Of a stretch of DNA of 64,000 nt, positions 47,774 through 60,150 are shown one piece after another (position 1 is the stretch's first letter; each line of letters opens with the position of its first letter). The position numbers and the translations under genes are program-made. The stretch lies in NCBI GenBank assembly GCA_024138015.1, contig JAMXBB010000011.1, positions 71,223,308 through 71,287,307 on the forward strand, in the 5' to 3' direction. Origin of the DNA: Lumnitzera littorea. Its lineage: Eukaryota; Streptophyta; Magnoliopsida; Myrtales; Combretaceae. The notes beneath the pieces were generated by a model. That model saw nothing but the letters and a program-made list of their open reading frames with translations, ran no database searches and had not been told where the DNA came from.

Positions 47774-49010
47774 ATCGATTTATAGAATTTCGGTCTTTTG
47801 CCTACTACTCTCTTTCAGCTTTACCATTAGGGACCCGGTCCTCCTCACTAGTATCATTCCACTAGTCAAATCTTTTCAATAAACAAAGATCAATGAGAGA
47901 TTATAAGGATATCCAGTCGCTTCTTTATCCTATCTTACTAACTTCTTCCTAAGCTATATACAGGACTCAGAGAACTCCTTAATTTTCTTACACTCAAATT
48001 ACAATGTTAACAATGTTTGCAAAGAAAATGAAACTGTACAATAAGATATCTCTTTACAACTTTCACAAAAATACAATAACAATGAACTGATGAAAATGAT
48101 TTTGCTTAGTTTTTGACAGAGTTTCTGATAGTATTCCTAACATTGTTCATGAGAGAGATTTGAATTTTAGTTCTTATCTTGATCTTATTTTGTCAATCTT
48201 GTGCAACTTCTATTTATCTTGGATCAATCTTCTTTGTAACAGCTAGAAATGGCTAATTCCTGATATTTCTCCAAGAAAACTTGATTAAAACAAAATTGGT
48301 TTTGATGTTAGAGAAAAATCCCATGAAAATAGGAACCAAATATTTGAATTCTTGAAAACTTGAACTAATTGACAAAGAACTAATAGAGGAGATTGTTTGT
48401 ACTGCTACCATGTTGTTATGGATGTAGCACTCGTATGGATGTATCTAATCTCCAATTGGCACATGTGTTCCTATAGTTAATAAAGCATACTAATGCATGA
48501 AGGTTGAAATCAAAATCAGCTTCATATTGCAAACTAGACAATCAAAATGTTATAAATAATTAATTATAAATAGAAGTTCAACTATCATACAAAAACATTC
48601 TCAATATGATTCCCTCTACCCTTACCACCACCACACCCCACCACCTCAAACCAAATCTTATGAGGGGTAGAGCAAGGTTATTACCAGCTAACCTATACAC
48701 TTGACAACTTCCTACCAATAGCTAAAGCACTATTATTGCTCTCAACACCTCTTACATAGGCTGCCAACTTGATGTTAGATTGAAGTTAACTCTCCCTTAA
48801 ACATCTATTGAAAAGCCTACTTGAGCTAGCATTTACAACTCATGACCATGCCGTAAGTACTCAATAGAAGCCCCTCAAAGGTAGCCGGCTTACAGATCAT
48901 GTCGCTAGAGTGACTATCATCGATGGCCAAATCATGAAGCATTGGTAGCCCTTGCTCGCATGCTTTGAAGCCCATCTATGATTTGCCTCTCCCTACTAGC
49001 TCATTAACAA
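47774..49010. other. Unassigned region left of L5
   Basis: No recognisable gene. The right part (about 48640-49010) is less AT-rich and looks like part of an unknown repeat that L5 has split, because it should join 52113 onward after removal of L5 and one copy of the AACAA/AACAG duplication. Confidence 0.4.
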
Positions 49011-49602
49011 TGTAAGCCCCAAAGTTCAGCCAAGTAACTGTAGGATTGAACTTAGAACTCAAGGTTTAGGGCGATCGGTTAAAAGATCCGATTAAACCCA
49101 AATTATAAACTATTGAGAAAAATATTAGTAAAAATGACCCCGTAAACGTGGATTCAAGAAAATAAGTAATAAAATAGGAGACTATAAAATTTTCAAATTT
49201 TAAGCATAATAATTGCTAATTACCGAAAAGGCAAAAAGTGTAATTTAATAACTAATAAATTACTAGAGATAGATTATATGTATACTAAAAATAATAGAAT
49301 GATCTAAATAATATTTAACAATATTTATTTGTACTATATATGAATATACATGTAAGTATAAATACGCGTAATTACTTAAAATACGCGAAATGTGCTAAAA
49401 TAATACTAAATGTTTAAAGAAAATTCATAATTAATTAAGGAAAAATCAGAAAAAATCATGAATCATCCAGAATTTGGTCGTGGAAGCTGGGAAAAATAAG
49501 AAAAAATTCGGCCAATTAAATTAAGACAACATAAAAGCCAAAAATCAAGGGATAAGGCAATTGTCTTGTCCCATTTAATGCACAATAAATTCCACAAAGC
49601 TC

Positions 49603-49610
49603 TATAAATA
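49603..49610 (+). promoter_or_regulatory. TATA box of L5
   Basis: TATAAATA; the same octamer recurs in L2 (32746-32739, minus), L3 (40919-40926) and L4 (43492-43499), always 243-259 bp before the donor-like GT. Confidence 0.7.
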
Positions 49611-49777
49611 GCAGGAAAAATTACAGAGCTCATTTGGATAGATAAAAATCAAAGAAAATTAGAGAGAGTTGAAAATTCGAGAGAAAATCCAGAAAATAAA
49701 AAAAAATAAGAAAAACTGTGCAGTTAAGGATTTTAAAGGGAACCCACACCAGACGAGGAGCTGGGAGTGGACGGCCA

Positions 49778-49797
49778 CCACCACCGCACGGTGGTGG
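49778..49797 (+). other. Perfect GC-rich hairpin in L5 leader
   Basis: CCACCACCG and CGGTGGTGG form a 9-bp perfect stem with a two-base loop. Equivalent hairpins stand in L2 (CCACCAC/GTGGTGG, 32549-32565) and L3 (about 41092-41112) at the same place between TATA box and donor-like site. Confidence 0.7.
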
Positions 49798-49858
49798 CAG
49801 CGCCCAGGCCGGCCGACAAGGACACGGCGGCCCGCGGTGGCCGGAGCCACCCAAATCG

Positions 49859-51718
49859 GTGAGTCCGATTTCGAGCCCGAATCTTGTGTAATTTTGTAAA
49901 AATAGTAAATATAATTAGAAAATTATGAATTTTGTTATTCTGAGATATTTTTGTATTTAGTTTGTAGGAAAAATATTATTTTGATGAAATTATGTTCCAT
50001 AATATATGGTCCCTAAGAAATCGTGCAAAATCGAGCACATTTTGGTTTAGAAATAAATGACCTTAGCAGTGTAGTTTCAAGCCCAAAATTTTTTTGTAGA
50101 TTACTCAGATGATATAGAACAGTGCTATGAAGCCCTTTTTCAAAAATTAATTTTTGAAATTTTTAGATAATTTTTAGGCCCTAAAATGAGGCATAAAATG
50201 GGTAATTTAAGATTAATTAAGTAATTAAATTATTAATTACTGACTTAGTGAATAAGTAGATGTTTTAGGATGTTGAAATCTGATGGTGTATGATACTTGT
50301 AGGATTTAGGGTGTTAGATGTAATTATTAGGTTAATTATGTAGTAAATGAGTAATAGGAAAAATAGTTAATTTTGTAAATTAGGGAAATTTGGAGTAAAA
50401 TCTGATTTAGGATGGATTTAGATATTTTGAAATAATAATTGCTGTTTAGAGATGGTAATTAGGGTAATAGAAATATTAGAAATGCATTGTGTGCATAATA
50501 TGCAATAATGCATAATGTGTAATTTTTGAAAATATAATAAATAGAAAACATTAGGATAAAAATTGATATTATATAAATAATAGGGATATATAATAAATCT
50601 GATATGAAAACTTGAATTTATGTAATTATATGAAAAATGTAAAAATTTCTCACATTAGGATTAAATTCGGTACACAAATAGGGATTTAAGTGTACCGGAT
50701 GGAATAAAATACTAATTAGAGTTAATAATGGTATTTAGGAGATCGGGAAGTAATGTGATTAATTTCACATTATAGGTTAAAACGGATTTTTAGGGTTGGA
50801 ATCTAAAACATTACTTAAAAATCGAACTAAAAACTTGGTTTAGAAATCGATGCGAAAACCGAACCTGAACCTAACCCAAAACCTAGAATAATTATAAAAG
50901 ACTTAATACCTAGATAATTAGGCATATTAAACCTTAAACAAAACCTAACAATAAGCGTTGTAGAAGAAAACGAATCTATAATATTTATATGAAAAGCTGA
51001 AACCACGTTCGTGTTATAGGGATAACCGGCGATGGCCTGAGCAAATCGGACCTCGAGTGAGTGAGCGAAGAGTCGAGGTAAGTTGGGATTAATACGATGC
51101 TGTATTTTGGAGGCTTAAGATTATACTTGGTTGTGTTTGTTAGATAGTTGAATGTGTGCACGTGCTTGATTATGGGTGATGCTATGATTCTGTTTGTTGC
51201 TCTGGCACATATTGTATAAATTGTATGTAATGATTGATCACCATAAACTGGACTTAATCAAATATACGACCAGTAATCATAATCGAACATGCATGGCAAC
51301 CCGTTAGGGGATTTAGGACTCTCTGGCCAAATACCGACCCCTTCGGAAGGGATAGCGCAGGATTGCAAAATGGTTCCTTCTTCATCCTCAGTCAAACTAA
51401 GTGACAGGAAAGGAGGTCGCGGCGAGGGTGAAGGCAATGGTTCGAAGGTAGTCGCGGGAGGAGCAAGGTCTCCATTACACAAGCCTGGGTTTGGTCGTGA
51501 GCTGTTGCATTAACGGCAACTCCTCAACCCGGATTAGAGCGGGCGCAATTTCTCTAATCTCACGACGGGCCTGACAACGTCGTGCGATGGCATTTGCTTG
51601 CACATGCATTGAACCTAATAAGTGATTGAAAACCTTGTTGTGTGTATGGTATAGTTTTAAGTCCTCCGTCCTAACTTACTGAGCTGTGGTTGCTCACGTC
51701 CTTGTAGACATCGTGCAG
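49859..51718 (+). other. Putative intron within L5
   Basis: Bounded by GTGAGT and GCAG|G, 1860 bp. Matching sites bound 1888 bp in L2, 1842 bp in L3, 1624 bp in L4 and 1755 bp in L6. A CTTAC branch-point-like motif lies about 40 bp before the acceptor in L5 (51675-51679). Splicing is inferred from conservation only. Confidence 0.45.
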
Positions 51719-52024
51719 GTGCTGGTTAAGAAGCGGCAACAACTACTATGAAGCTAGCAACTGCTGGATCTTGGGGAGTGAGGAAAAACATGTGAAGAAT
51801 AAACACATATTTTAAGGTTTAAGTTTTCATTTTAGAATTACTTTTCATTTTGAATAATGTAACAACTAGGAAATATATTACGGAGAAATATTGTAAACCT
51901 TAATTACAATAGCTGAATTATAGCATTTATATATTTCCTCACTTTCTTAGATTAATGATTTATTTAAATTACAAACTGTTTACTTCAAAGCGGGTTAGTC
52001 GTTGACGCCTTGTGTAGATCAGGT

Positions 52025-52060
52025 CTAAGATAGCGGTTGTAAGGCCAACTTCTATCTTAG
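52025..52060 (+). other. Terminal hairpin of L5
   Basis: CTAAGATAG (52025-52033) pairs perfectly with CTATCTTAG (52052-52060) across an 18-base loop, about 50 bp before the unit's end. L2 has the same pair in mirror orientation; L4 keeps a pairing version with G-U pairs; L3 and L6 are partly decayed. Confidence 0.65.
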
Positions 52061-52112
52061 GATGGTTTACACGGCGGGGGCTGTTACGACTTTGCCACTT
52101 CGGGGCGTGACA

Positions 52113-54723
52113 AACAGCAAGAGTAGTTACTCCTGAACTTTCTAAAAATGAGCTCGGCCTAAGACTTGTCCATCTAGGGAGATGAGGAGGAAGTCAATAA
52201 ATGGATATAACAAGAGGATCATATCTAAGATTTCTCGTTACTCAAATCTAAGATATAGAAAACCCTAAAGATATTACTTATCTAATCAATCCCTACCTCC
52301 TCTCTCCTATAAATATCCTTAGACCTCCCCTTAGGTAAGGGACTCAAAATTTATTCACTCTCCCTCATACTCTTACTATTGGTTTATTCTTAACTACTTT
52401 ACTGACTTGAGCATTAAAGTAACATGTTCAAATCACCTTTGTCATTACCTAATAGCTCATATTTGTTACTTATGCATACTTAAACAGCCAATATAAAGGT
52501 AAACACAAGCCTAAACCTCCATATGGAGAATTCACCATCAATAAGGGGTAAAGTTGTTTCTCCCTTTGATTTATGTTTATTAAAATATCTTAATATATAT
52601 AGACACACATAGACCATCCATACCTTCCCCCTTAACCACTTCCCCCCCCACCAACCCTCCAAAAAAAGAAAAAAAAAAAGACTACCCCCATACACATACA
52701 CATACACATATAGAGTTAGTAAATATGTGTGTGTACATATACACACATTATCATCGTCATCATTTATGATTATTTTAGAACATTTTGAGCCATATGTTTA
52801 ATTTGAATTGTAAAAATACAAGATATTATTCGTGAATCTATATCTACTTAAACTATTTGGATACAATTCCTAATCTCCTTTTATTACATCATACTAATGT
52901 GGTTTGTTTAGTCGCATCAAATATCTAAGTCCTAAATTACAAAAACTTAGAAATCCAACTTACCACTACTACTAGATGCTTATGCCACTTCCTCTCAGCT
53001 TTGATCTTCACTTCAATCTTCTTCAATCTAGTCCAAATCTCATGTCACATTAGTTAGAAATCATTATTCTACTTAGTTAAATCAAATGCGAACTTAAATT
53101 GAGCTTTAAGGTTAGAATACTTACCAATTTTAGATTGATCTTCTTGATTTTCTTTTAGTTGAGCTAAATAAATATATAAATAAAATGGACCTAAATCGCC
53201 AACTTCCCTCCTAAGTTTAATTAAAAATTAAATAACTAACATGTCCTTAGTTAACTTAATTAACTTTAAGGTTAAATTAGTAGTTGACCTTTATCTAATT
53301 AAAAATATCTTAATTGATTAATTTACTAATCATTTTTACTTAAATGGCTTAGGGTGAGGCTAAGTTGGTAATTGAATTATTAAACTTTCTAACTTTGTCA
53401 TCAATATTAAATTCTTGACATTATTTTATTGTTTTTCTTTATTCGATACTGATGTGGACCATTCAATTATTCTAGACTGAAGTCAATCATTGCCAACTAT
53501 TGTAGACTATTTTTGACATGTTGTTCTAAATTCACAACCTAAGGTCTTCGAGGCCATTATAGGCTAGTGGCGTGAATTTTGATTTCTCAATTGAATGCAT
53601 TAATTTACGCCCCTAATGTTGTAATGTTGTTTGGACAAAAAAATTAAAAGAAAGACCAAAGTCCCTTAAGAGAAGGGGTTAAGCTTAGATTTTATGTTTG
53701 CTTATCAAAAGACTTTGTATGAAGCTTTTATTCATATGGTTTCTCATACAAAGAATATGCTTGCAAACTTGCTTGTACCTATGTTGTTTAAGAGTATATC
53801 TCACTTCACCAAGTCGTAGTTTTGCTTGTGCCCCTATAAATTTATTCATATTTCATGTTCGAGATTTTTACTGTACAATAAGAGGACTATTATTCGTTAG
53901 TGATTTGATCTTTCTTTTAGGATTGGGCTTAAGAGGGTATATTAAGAGGCTAGGGTTGGTAGGGAAGGGGAATGGGCTTGGAGGAAACTTAGAATGTTCT
54001 CTTTTGTTAATTTGTATCCTTTACAATATCACTTATATGTTAGAGTTTAGATAATTGTATCCTTACCATGTGTTATCCTTTGAAGATTCAGTGTATGCTA
54101 GAATTTAGATAATTGTTTGTTAGGATTAAAGACTGAAGAACACCAAGAATAATACATGTGCAAAATTAGAGTACAATCATGTACATAAAATAGTGTGTAG
54201 AAGCATACCTAAATCTATATTAGAAGACTTGTGAATATTAATAGTTTGTTGATTTTCCAAGTCTATCACATAAATCCTTGAAATGTTATCTCTTGTCTTT
54301 TCTACTAATGGGAATATAGAGAGAACATAATAGTGTGTGTGACTTAGGGACCACAATCATATATAGATATAGAAAACCTTAGGTTAAATACCTATTAACT
54401 TTTTATTATTATTTTCAATTTGGCCCATCATAAAACTAAAAATAATACTTTGGTCTCTACATATATTAACCCAAACTTACTTCAAATGCATTAAAATCCA
54501 TAATTTTATTAAACCACTTTAATTTGGACTTTATATTATATGATAGCCATATCACACAATTATTATTAATAATTAAAATAAACCAAATAATCTCTCACTT
54601 AGGCCATATGTGTAACCTTATAATTGTGTATAAACCTCATGAGTACTCAAAGTTTTGCTATCATTTCTAAACAATCTGGTCCCTCAATTATATCAACATA
54701 AGACTAAAGTAGGTTTTGCTACA
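52113..54723. other. Unassigned AT-rich repeat sequence
   Basis: No intact gene. The part 52113-52480 continues whatever L5 split and has a CTATAAATATCC box at about 52310. A CATACA microsatellite lies at 52689-52712, next to a C-rich/A-rich run. The open frame at 53698-54054 is hydrophobic and unrecognised. From about 54120 to 54723 the wording (CTCTCACTTAGGCCATATG, GGTCCCTCAATTATATC) recalls LTR-proximal parts of plant Ty1/copia elements; this stretch continues at 63650 after L6 is removed. That assignment is from memory of similar plant repeats and is weak. Confidence 0.35.
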
Positions 54724-56971
54724 TGTCATGCCCTAAATGGAAAGAGTTGTAACAGTCTTGTATGTGTACGTTAATTTAAAATAGAAGTTGACCTCATAGT
54801 CGTTATCATAGATTTAGCCTATACAAGGTGCATACGACTCAATCAGCTTGAAGTATCCAATAAGGTACCTATTAAAAGTAGAACTCATCATATTTCTTTT
54901 AAAACATTTGCAAGAACACTAGTAGTACATCACTTTAGTACTTAACTTATATTTACATAACAATACGATATTCACATCAAAAAAGTATGCTTACACAAAA
55001 TAGTTTCCAAAAGTCATAGGTTCTAACACATAAATATATACAGACTTCACTAGAAAACTAGTGGTCACTTAGGAAGATCAGTTAGTTTTCTCAAAAGTCA
55101 GGACTTCAAAAGTATTCCAGTTTCATCAGCTTTAGGTTTCCACTCACTCCCTAACTCTTCGCACTTTAACTTGTGGTTGGTTATATCATTACATCTTTAC
55201 CCTTTAGTCAGTACCTGTAACAAAATCTATAGGGATGTAAGTACAACTAGCTTAATAAGGGTGACGGAAACAAAAGAGTGTAATGTAAACATAGACAAAG
55301 TTATTAATTTTAATAAAATGTAATGTAGTTAATCAATCATATGTAATACTGTACAATGTTATCCAGTCCATTATGAGGTCAAAGAAATTTCATCTACCCT
55401 AACTTGATTTGAGAAGTTTCAATACGACTCAAATTAGACCAAATCTAGGCTTATGTAATGGAGAACACTCTCCTCTTTAGATTATCTTCAAACCACAACC
55501 TTCAACCTTGCCATAACCTCTTCTCCTATCACTTAATTCCACTGAAAGTAGGGAAATGACCATTATTGCTATCCTTATTGAAGGGGTTAGAATTTGGTCT
55601 GATACACTTAATTGCTCCCTAATGAGTTGTTATATATGTTTAGCTAAGTTCGTAGCCAACTTTCTATTATTTTCCATTTAAGGGTGACAAAGCAAGTTCG
55701 ACAAACCAATAAAATGAAATAAAGTAAAGTAGCATGCCAAGGAGTTCAACTCCTATTTCCAAACAGATTATCAGTCATACATATAGCACGCATACAGATA
55801 ATTAAATTACAACCGTAAACAAGATACTCTTAAGCCTCTAGATACTTTAATATAGTATCTTAACAAGCGATGAAGCTGCCATCTTAACTTACCTAGACAA
55901 AAGGTCACATGCTCTATACATCGCATTTGTGACCTTCATAAATAATCCTTGAAAAGTAATACACAACTTCAGTTTTAAATCTATATATGAAGTAATAACT
56001 TATTTTCATTATAAAATATGTACACATTTTGATATAAGTAGGTTTATTGGTTATTTATTTAGTTTTAGTTAAGAAAGGTAGGTTCTAACTTCATTTCTAG
56101 TTAAGGGTCTGACTCAATCTCTAACTAAGGTTCTGACTCACTATCTTAAATTTAGGTTTTTACTTAAGAAGTTCCTGGCTTACATTCTCACTTCGGAATA
56201 GTTATAAAGTTTTGGTACAAACTACTTTCTAACTTGAATCAAATTTTAGGGTATTTTAGTTATTCACTACTAAACTGCATCTTGACCTACTTTCTGACAT
56301 AGTTTCTAATCTTGTGGCTATTACTATATCTTGTTATTCAACATATACTCCAACTTACCCTACCATTTAGAACTCCAAACCTTGCAATATTGGTAAATAT
56401 CAACCAAGAACCTCAATCATATACACTATTTCCCATTATACTAACTACTCATTTACATTTATATGGTAACTTAAAGATTTGATCCCAAACTACCAAATAC
56501 CTAAGTGTTTACTTGAAAACCTACATTCACAACTCATGTTAAACTAGTCTCAACTGCTACATCTAGATAATTATAGGTTACACTTTAGGTTTGTAAAGGA
56601 TTGATTAAGCTCATTTGTGAAACGACACTTCCCGTGCAATGTTTTTATAAAATCGAAATTTTCCATATAATTGGACAACACAATTTTTATAATCTATCCA
56701 CATAACATCAAAATTCAACATCTTAAGTATCTAACTACAAAATTTTACGTCAAAACTACACTGATTGATTTTTCAAAAACTCGATTAAAATTTGTTGTGT
56801 AGGGCGTTTTTCTTAAAGACCTCATATTTATACTCAAAATTTTGAAAATCCGATTGAAGATTTGAATCCCTCATGCAAAAGTACTTAAGGAAACCAAATT
56901 TTAAAATTTTCGTAAATGCTTACTATTTTTCCCCTAATTTTGATAAAATCGAATAAATTAGTGACTTACCG

Positions 56972-57405
56972 TGATGGGAATCAGGCTGCTGGACCTCTAA
57001 CTCACAGCTAAGCCTGAGGACTAGAGAGGCTGGCATGAAAAATCCTTCTATTCCAACCAATCTATGCTGAGGCCAAGTACTTCCTTCTCGAGTCACCTTT
57101 TATGCCGTGCCATATGACCGCCCATTCTTCTATTGTCTGTTGAGTTGATGAATACTCTCTAGCGTCGAGTTAACCAATTACTTGGCATGTTTCTTGCTGA
57201 GAAGTTGAGAGAGAGAGAGAGCCCAGACTGACTAAGCCATCCTTACTCGAACAAGCCCACTTGTCCATACTTTTTGCTCGCATCTTTTAATGACCTCGCT
57301 ACGTATACAATATCATGTGCAAAATTTATTGTACCAATGATTTTTTTTTTGTATATTCATTTTTACCCTTTTATATCTTGTGCATTACTTCCTTAGGAAT
57401 GTGTG
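56972..57405 (+). repeat. 5' LTR of G3, truncated
   Basis: Matches 62004-62450 from TGATGGGAATC to TTCCTTA.GAATG, then similarity ends just before the TATA-box region. R, U5 and primer site are missing by deletion, so this copy could not be transcribed or reverse transcribed on its own. Confidence 0.8.
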
Positions 57406-57546
57406 AACTGTAGTAGTTCTTCTTAAATGTTATACTCTGTTTTGCGTATCTGAAACATAGCAAGTTACTGTGTTCATTTGACTGTTGTGTTGTTAGTTGT
57501 TCACTTTCTGAAGTATTTATTTGAGCTTTGAATCTGTGAGGAAAAA

Positions 57547-58790
57547 TGACAAACCCAAGTATGAATGTTGGTACTGGTGATGATAGTGGGGTTATTCACC
57601 ATGGACGACAGTCTCAGAAAACTCCCAGAAGCATTGATGAGAGGCTTGATGAGAGGCTTGATGAGGTAGCTAACCTCTTAATAGATCTAACCTGAGCTGT
57701 TTATGTGCAATCTTGTCGACCTACTAAGGCTGCACAAAACACTTTACAAGCTACTCAACCTGTTAGAGGTTAGAACCCAGCTCGACCCGTTCGAGGTGGA
57801 GGAGTTGGTAGATAAGTAAGCTGAAGGATCGACCTGAGAGAGCTTGATGAAGAGGAAGAAGAGTATTTTAAAGAGGAATATGTACGAATCCCTAGAGCAT
57901 CCGAATATGTGAAGCTTTGAATTCTAAGTTTCAATGGATCTAAGAATGTTGATGAGTATCTAGATTGGGAAGAGAAGGTGGAGCGTACGTTTGATTACTA
58001 TCAATATGAGGATTATGAGAAAGTGAGAACTATTACTGTTGAGTTCTTTAGATATGCCACCATGTAGTGGAAGAATTTTCAGGCTATGAGAAGACGAGAG
58101 GGGTACCAAGAGATTAACACTTAGCTCGAGATGAAGAGAGTGCTTAGAAACAGATTTATGTTGGAAACATACCTCCAAGATACTTTCACTTGGCTTCAGG
58201 AGTTGAGACGTGGAGGCTGAACTGTTGACGAGTATGTTCAAGAATTTCAAATGCTTATGATGCGTTGCGAGGTGGAGGAACCACCAGCTTGAACAGTGTC
58301 AAGGTTCGTTACTAAGTTGAGAGGAGACATTTGAGACATTGTGGAGCTCCAATGCTTTGACACCATGGATGAGGCTATTAGGATTGATCAGCGAGTAGAG
58401 AGGCAAAGAAGGAGCTGAACACCAGTGAGGATGTCGACTAGGCAACCCGAACAGGAAAGTTATCGAGCTTAATCGAGTATAGAGCTAAGTAGAAAAACTG
58501 ACTTAATGATGTAGTGCCGACCTGAATGGATGAGAAGGGACAAGGGTCTGGTAGAAAGATTAGTTAGATCAAATGCTTTATGTGTTAGGGGTTCAGACAC
58601 ATGACTGCTCAGTACCTAAATCGACGAACGATGGTCATCAAGGGAGACATCCCAAAGCTAGAAGTGGAGAGTACGGATGAGGAACCCGAGGAAGAGGAGG
58701 TTCCTATCGAGAAAGAAAGTGCCGAGAAAGAGCTGATTAAGGAGGACATGTTTCTTGAGGACTTAGATTAGTTATTCATGGTTATTCAAC
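57547..58790 (+). pseudogene. G3 gag, decayed
   Basis: Starts with ATG at 57547 (MTNPSMNVGTGDDSG, then VIHHGRQSQKTP). A 12-bp in-frame duplication gives DERLDERLDE at about 57634-57665; G2 has a single unit. The gag core around 57955-58310 reads DEYLDWEEKVERTFDYYQYEDYEKVR, then AMRRREGYQE and VDEYVQEFQML, typical of Reina-type gag. The zinc knuckle near 58575-58620 (CFMC, stop, GFRHMTAQY) has lost its last cysteine and gained a stop. The C-terminus is acidic (EEPEEEEVPIEKE). Several stops. Confidence 0.8.
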
Positions 58791-59510
58791 GTACTATGAA
58801 CATGGAACCCTCATGAAAGGAGGAGCAAAGAGAGAATTTGTTCCATACCACCTGCAAGGTGAATAATCAGATGTGTACCTTTATTGTGGATAGTAGAAGT
58901 TGCACCATTGTAGCATCAGCTGATCTTGTTTCAAAACTGAAGTTGCCAACTGTTGCACATTTGAGGCCGTATAAGTTGCATTGATTGAATGAGAAAGGAG
59001 CATTACATGTCACTTAGCAAATATTGCTACCAATCATTGTAGGGAATTACTCTGACCGGATTTTCTATGATGTATTGCCTATGTGTGCATCCTACGTGTT
59101 GCTAGGTAGGCTGTAGTTATTTGATAGGAGAGTTATACATGACGGCTACCAGAACACGTATATGTTCTAGAAGGATGATCGAAAGATCATGTTGAATCCG
59201 ATGTTGCCGAGAGAAGTTAATAAGTTGTAGACGAAACTTACTCACGGATCGAAAAAGGCTCTAGTAATGAGTAAAGCTAAACTCTGAAAGGCCATCAATG
59301 TTAATGAGTTGACCCTCTTGTTGGTCAAGTAACTGTTGGAAATGAGGGAGTGGGGCGAGTTACCTTAGGAGATCAAGGAGTTGTTAGATGAATATGCCGA
59401 CCTGTTTCCAGAACAGTTACCTGAGGAGTTGCCCCTAACTTAAGGTATAGAGTATTGCATTAACTTAGTACCTAGTACTGCATTACCGAATAGGCCAACT
59501 TAGTAGATGA
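58791..59510 (+). pseudogene. G3 protease and linker, decayed
   Basis: The protease active site reads F-I-V-D-S-R-S-C near 58880-58905: Asp and Ser are kept but the active-site Gly is Arg, as in G2. Then SADLVSKLKLPT, HLRPYKLH, YDVLPMCASYVLLGR. The linker to RT contains LLEMREWGELP-like wording and PEELPLT followed by GIEYCINLV with stops. The protease normally cuts the gag-pol polyprotein; this copy should be inactive. Confidence 0.75.
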
Positions 59511-60150
59511 ATCTCGAGCAGGTTTTTGAACTCCATCGTCAATTCAATGAGTTGCTAGGGCGAGGCTATGTAAGAGAAAGTCTTAGCCTTTGTGCTGTAC
59601 CTACACTTCTAGTGTCGAAGAAGAATGGAACCTAGCAGATGTGTGTAGATAATTGAGCTGTGAACAAAATTACGATCAAATATAGGTATCCGATCCTAAA
59701 GCTAGAAGATATGTTAGATGAATTGAGTGGAGCTAAGATTTTCAATAAGATTGATCTTAAGTATAGCTACCATCAAATCCGCATGAGGCTAGGAGATGAG
59801 TGGAAGATTGTGTTCAAGACTCGAAATGGACTTTATGAGTGGATGGTTATACCCTTTGACTTGTCGAATGTCCCGAGCACTTTCATAAGACTTATGAACC
59901 ATGTGTTGAGACATCTCATAGGGAAGTGTATTGTGGTGTATTTTAACGATATCGTGGTATACAGTACCAACATGCTGAGTCACCATAAACATCTTAGAGT
60001 AGTCTTGGATATCCTCTGTACTGAGAGACTTTTTGGCAATTTAAAGAAATGTTGCTTTTGTTAGGAGGAAGTGGTATTCTTGGGCTATGTAGTCAGTGGA
60101 GGAGGCTTAAGAGTCGATGATGAAAAGATCTGAGCAATTGTCAAGTCTCT
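59511..60150 (+). pseudogene. G3 reverse transcriptase, active site mutated
   Basis: From about 59515 (MNLEQVFELHRQFNELLGRGYVRES) with a stop at the TWR position (TGG to TAG at about 59630). A clean stretch from 59660 to 60064 holds NKITIKYRYPILKLEDMLDE, FNKIDLKYSYHQIRM, EWKIVFKTRNGLYEWMV and the catalytic box, which reads VVYFNDIVVYS instead of YFDD (Asp to Asn, GAC to AAC). That change removes one of the metal-binding aspartates. The frame ends at NLKKCCFC with a stop in place of Gln. Confidence 0.85.

Larger units (their letters stand above)
49011..52112 (+). mobile_element. Family L LTR-like unit, copy L5 (best preserved)
   Basis: A 3102-bp unit that starts TGTAAGCCCC and ends GGGGCGTGACA, flanked by AACAA (49006-49010) and AACAG (52113-52117). 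Signals in order: TATAAATA at 49603-49610; a GC-rich leader with a perfect hairpin at 49778-49797; donor-like CG|GTGAGTCC (GT at 49859-49860); an AT-rich part; a conserved GC-richer block at about 51260-51610; acceptor-like TGCAG|GT (AG at 51717-51718); AATAAA at 51798-51803; terminal hairpin CTAAGATAG / CTATCTTAG at 52025-52060. The frames at 49630-49899 and 51258-51513 are on both strands of GC-rich parts and show no domain. Either a solo LTR or a complete non-coding element. Confidence 0.8.

Noticed and set aside
49630..49899. Pro/Arg-rich open frames on both strands
   Set aside because: They come from the GC-rich hairpin region of L5; homologous parts of L2 and L3 do not keep the frames.
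53698..54054. 118-codon hydrophobic open frame
   Set aside because: There is no recognisable domain, it lies in T-rich repeat sequence and has no conserved copy in the window.
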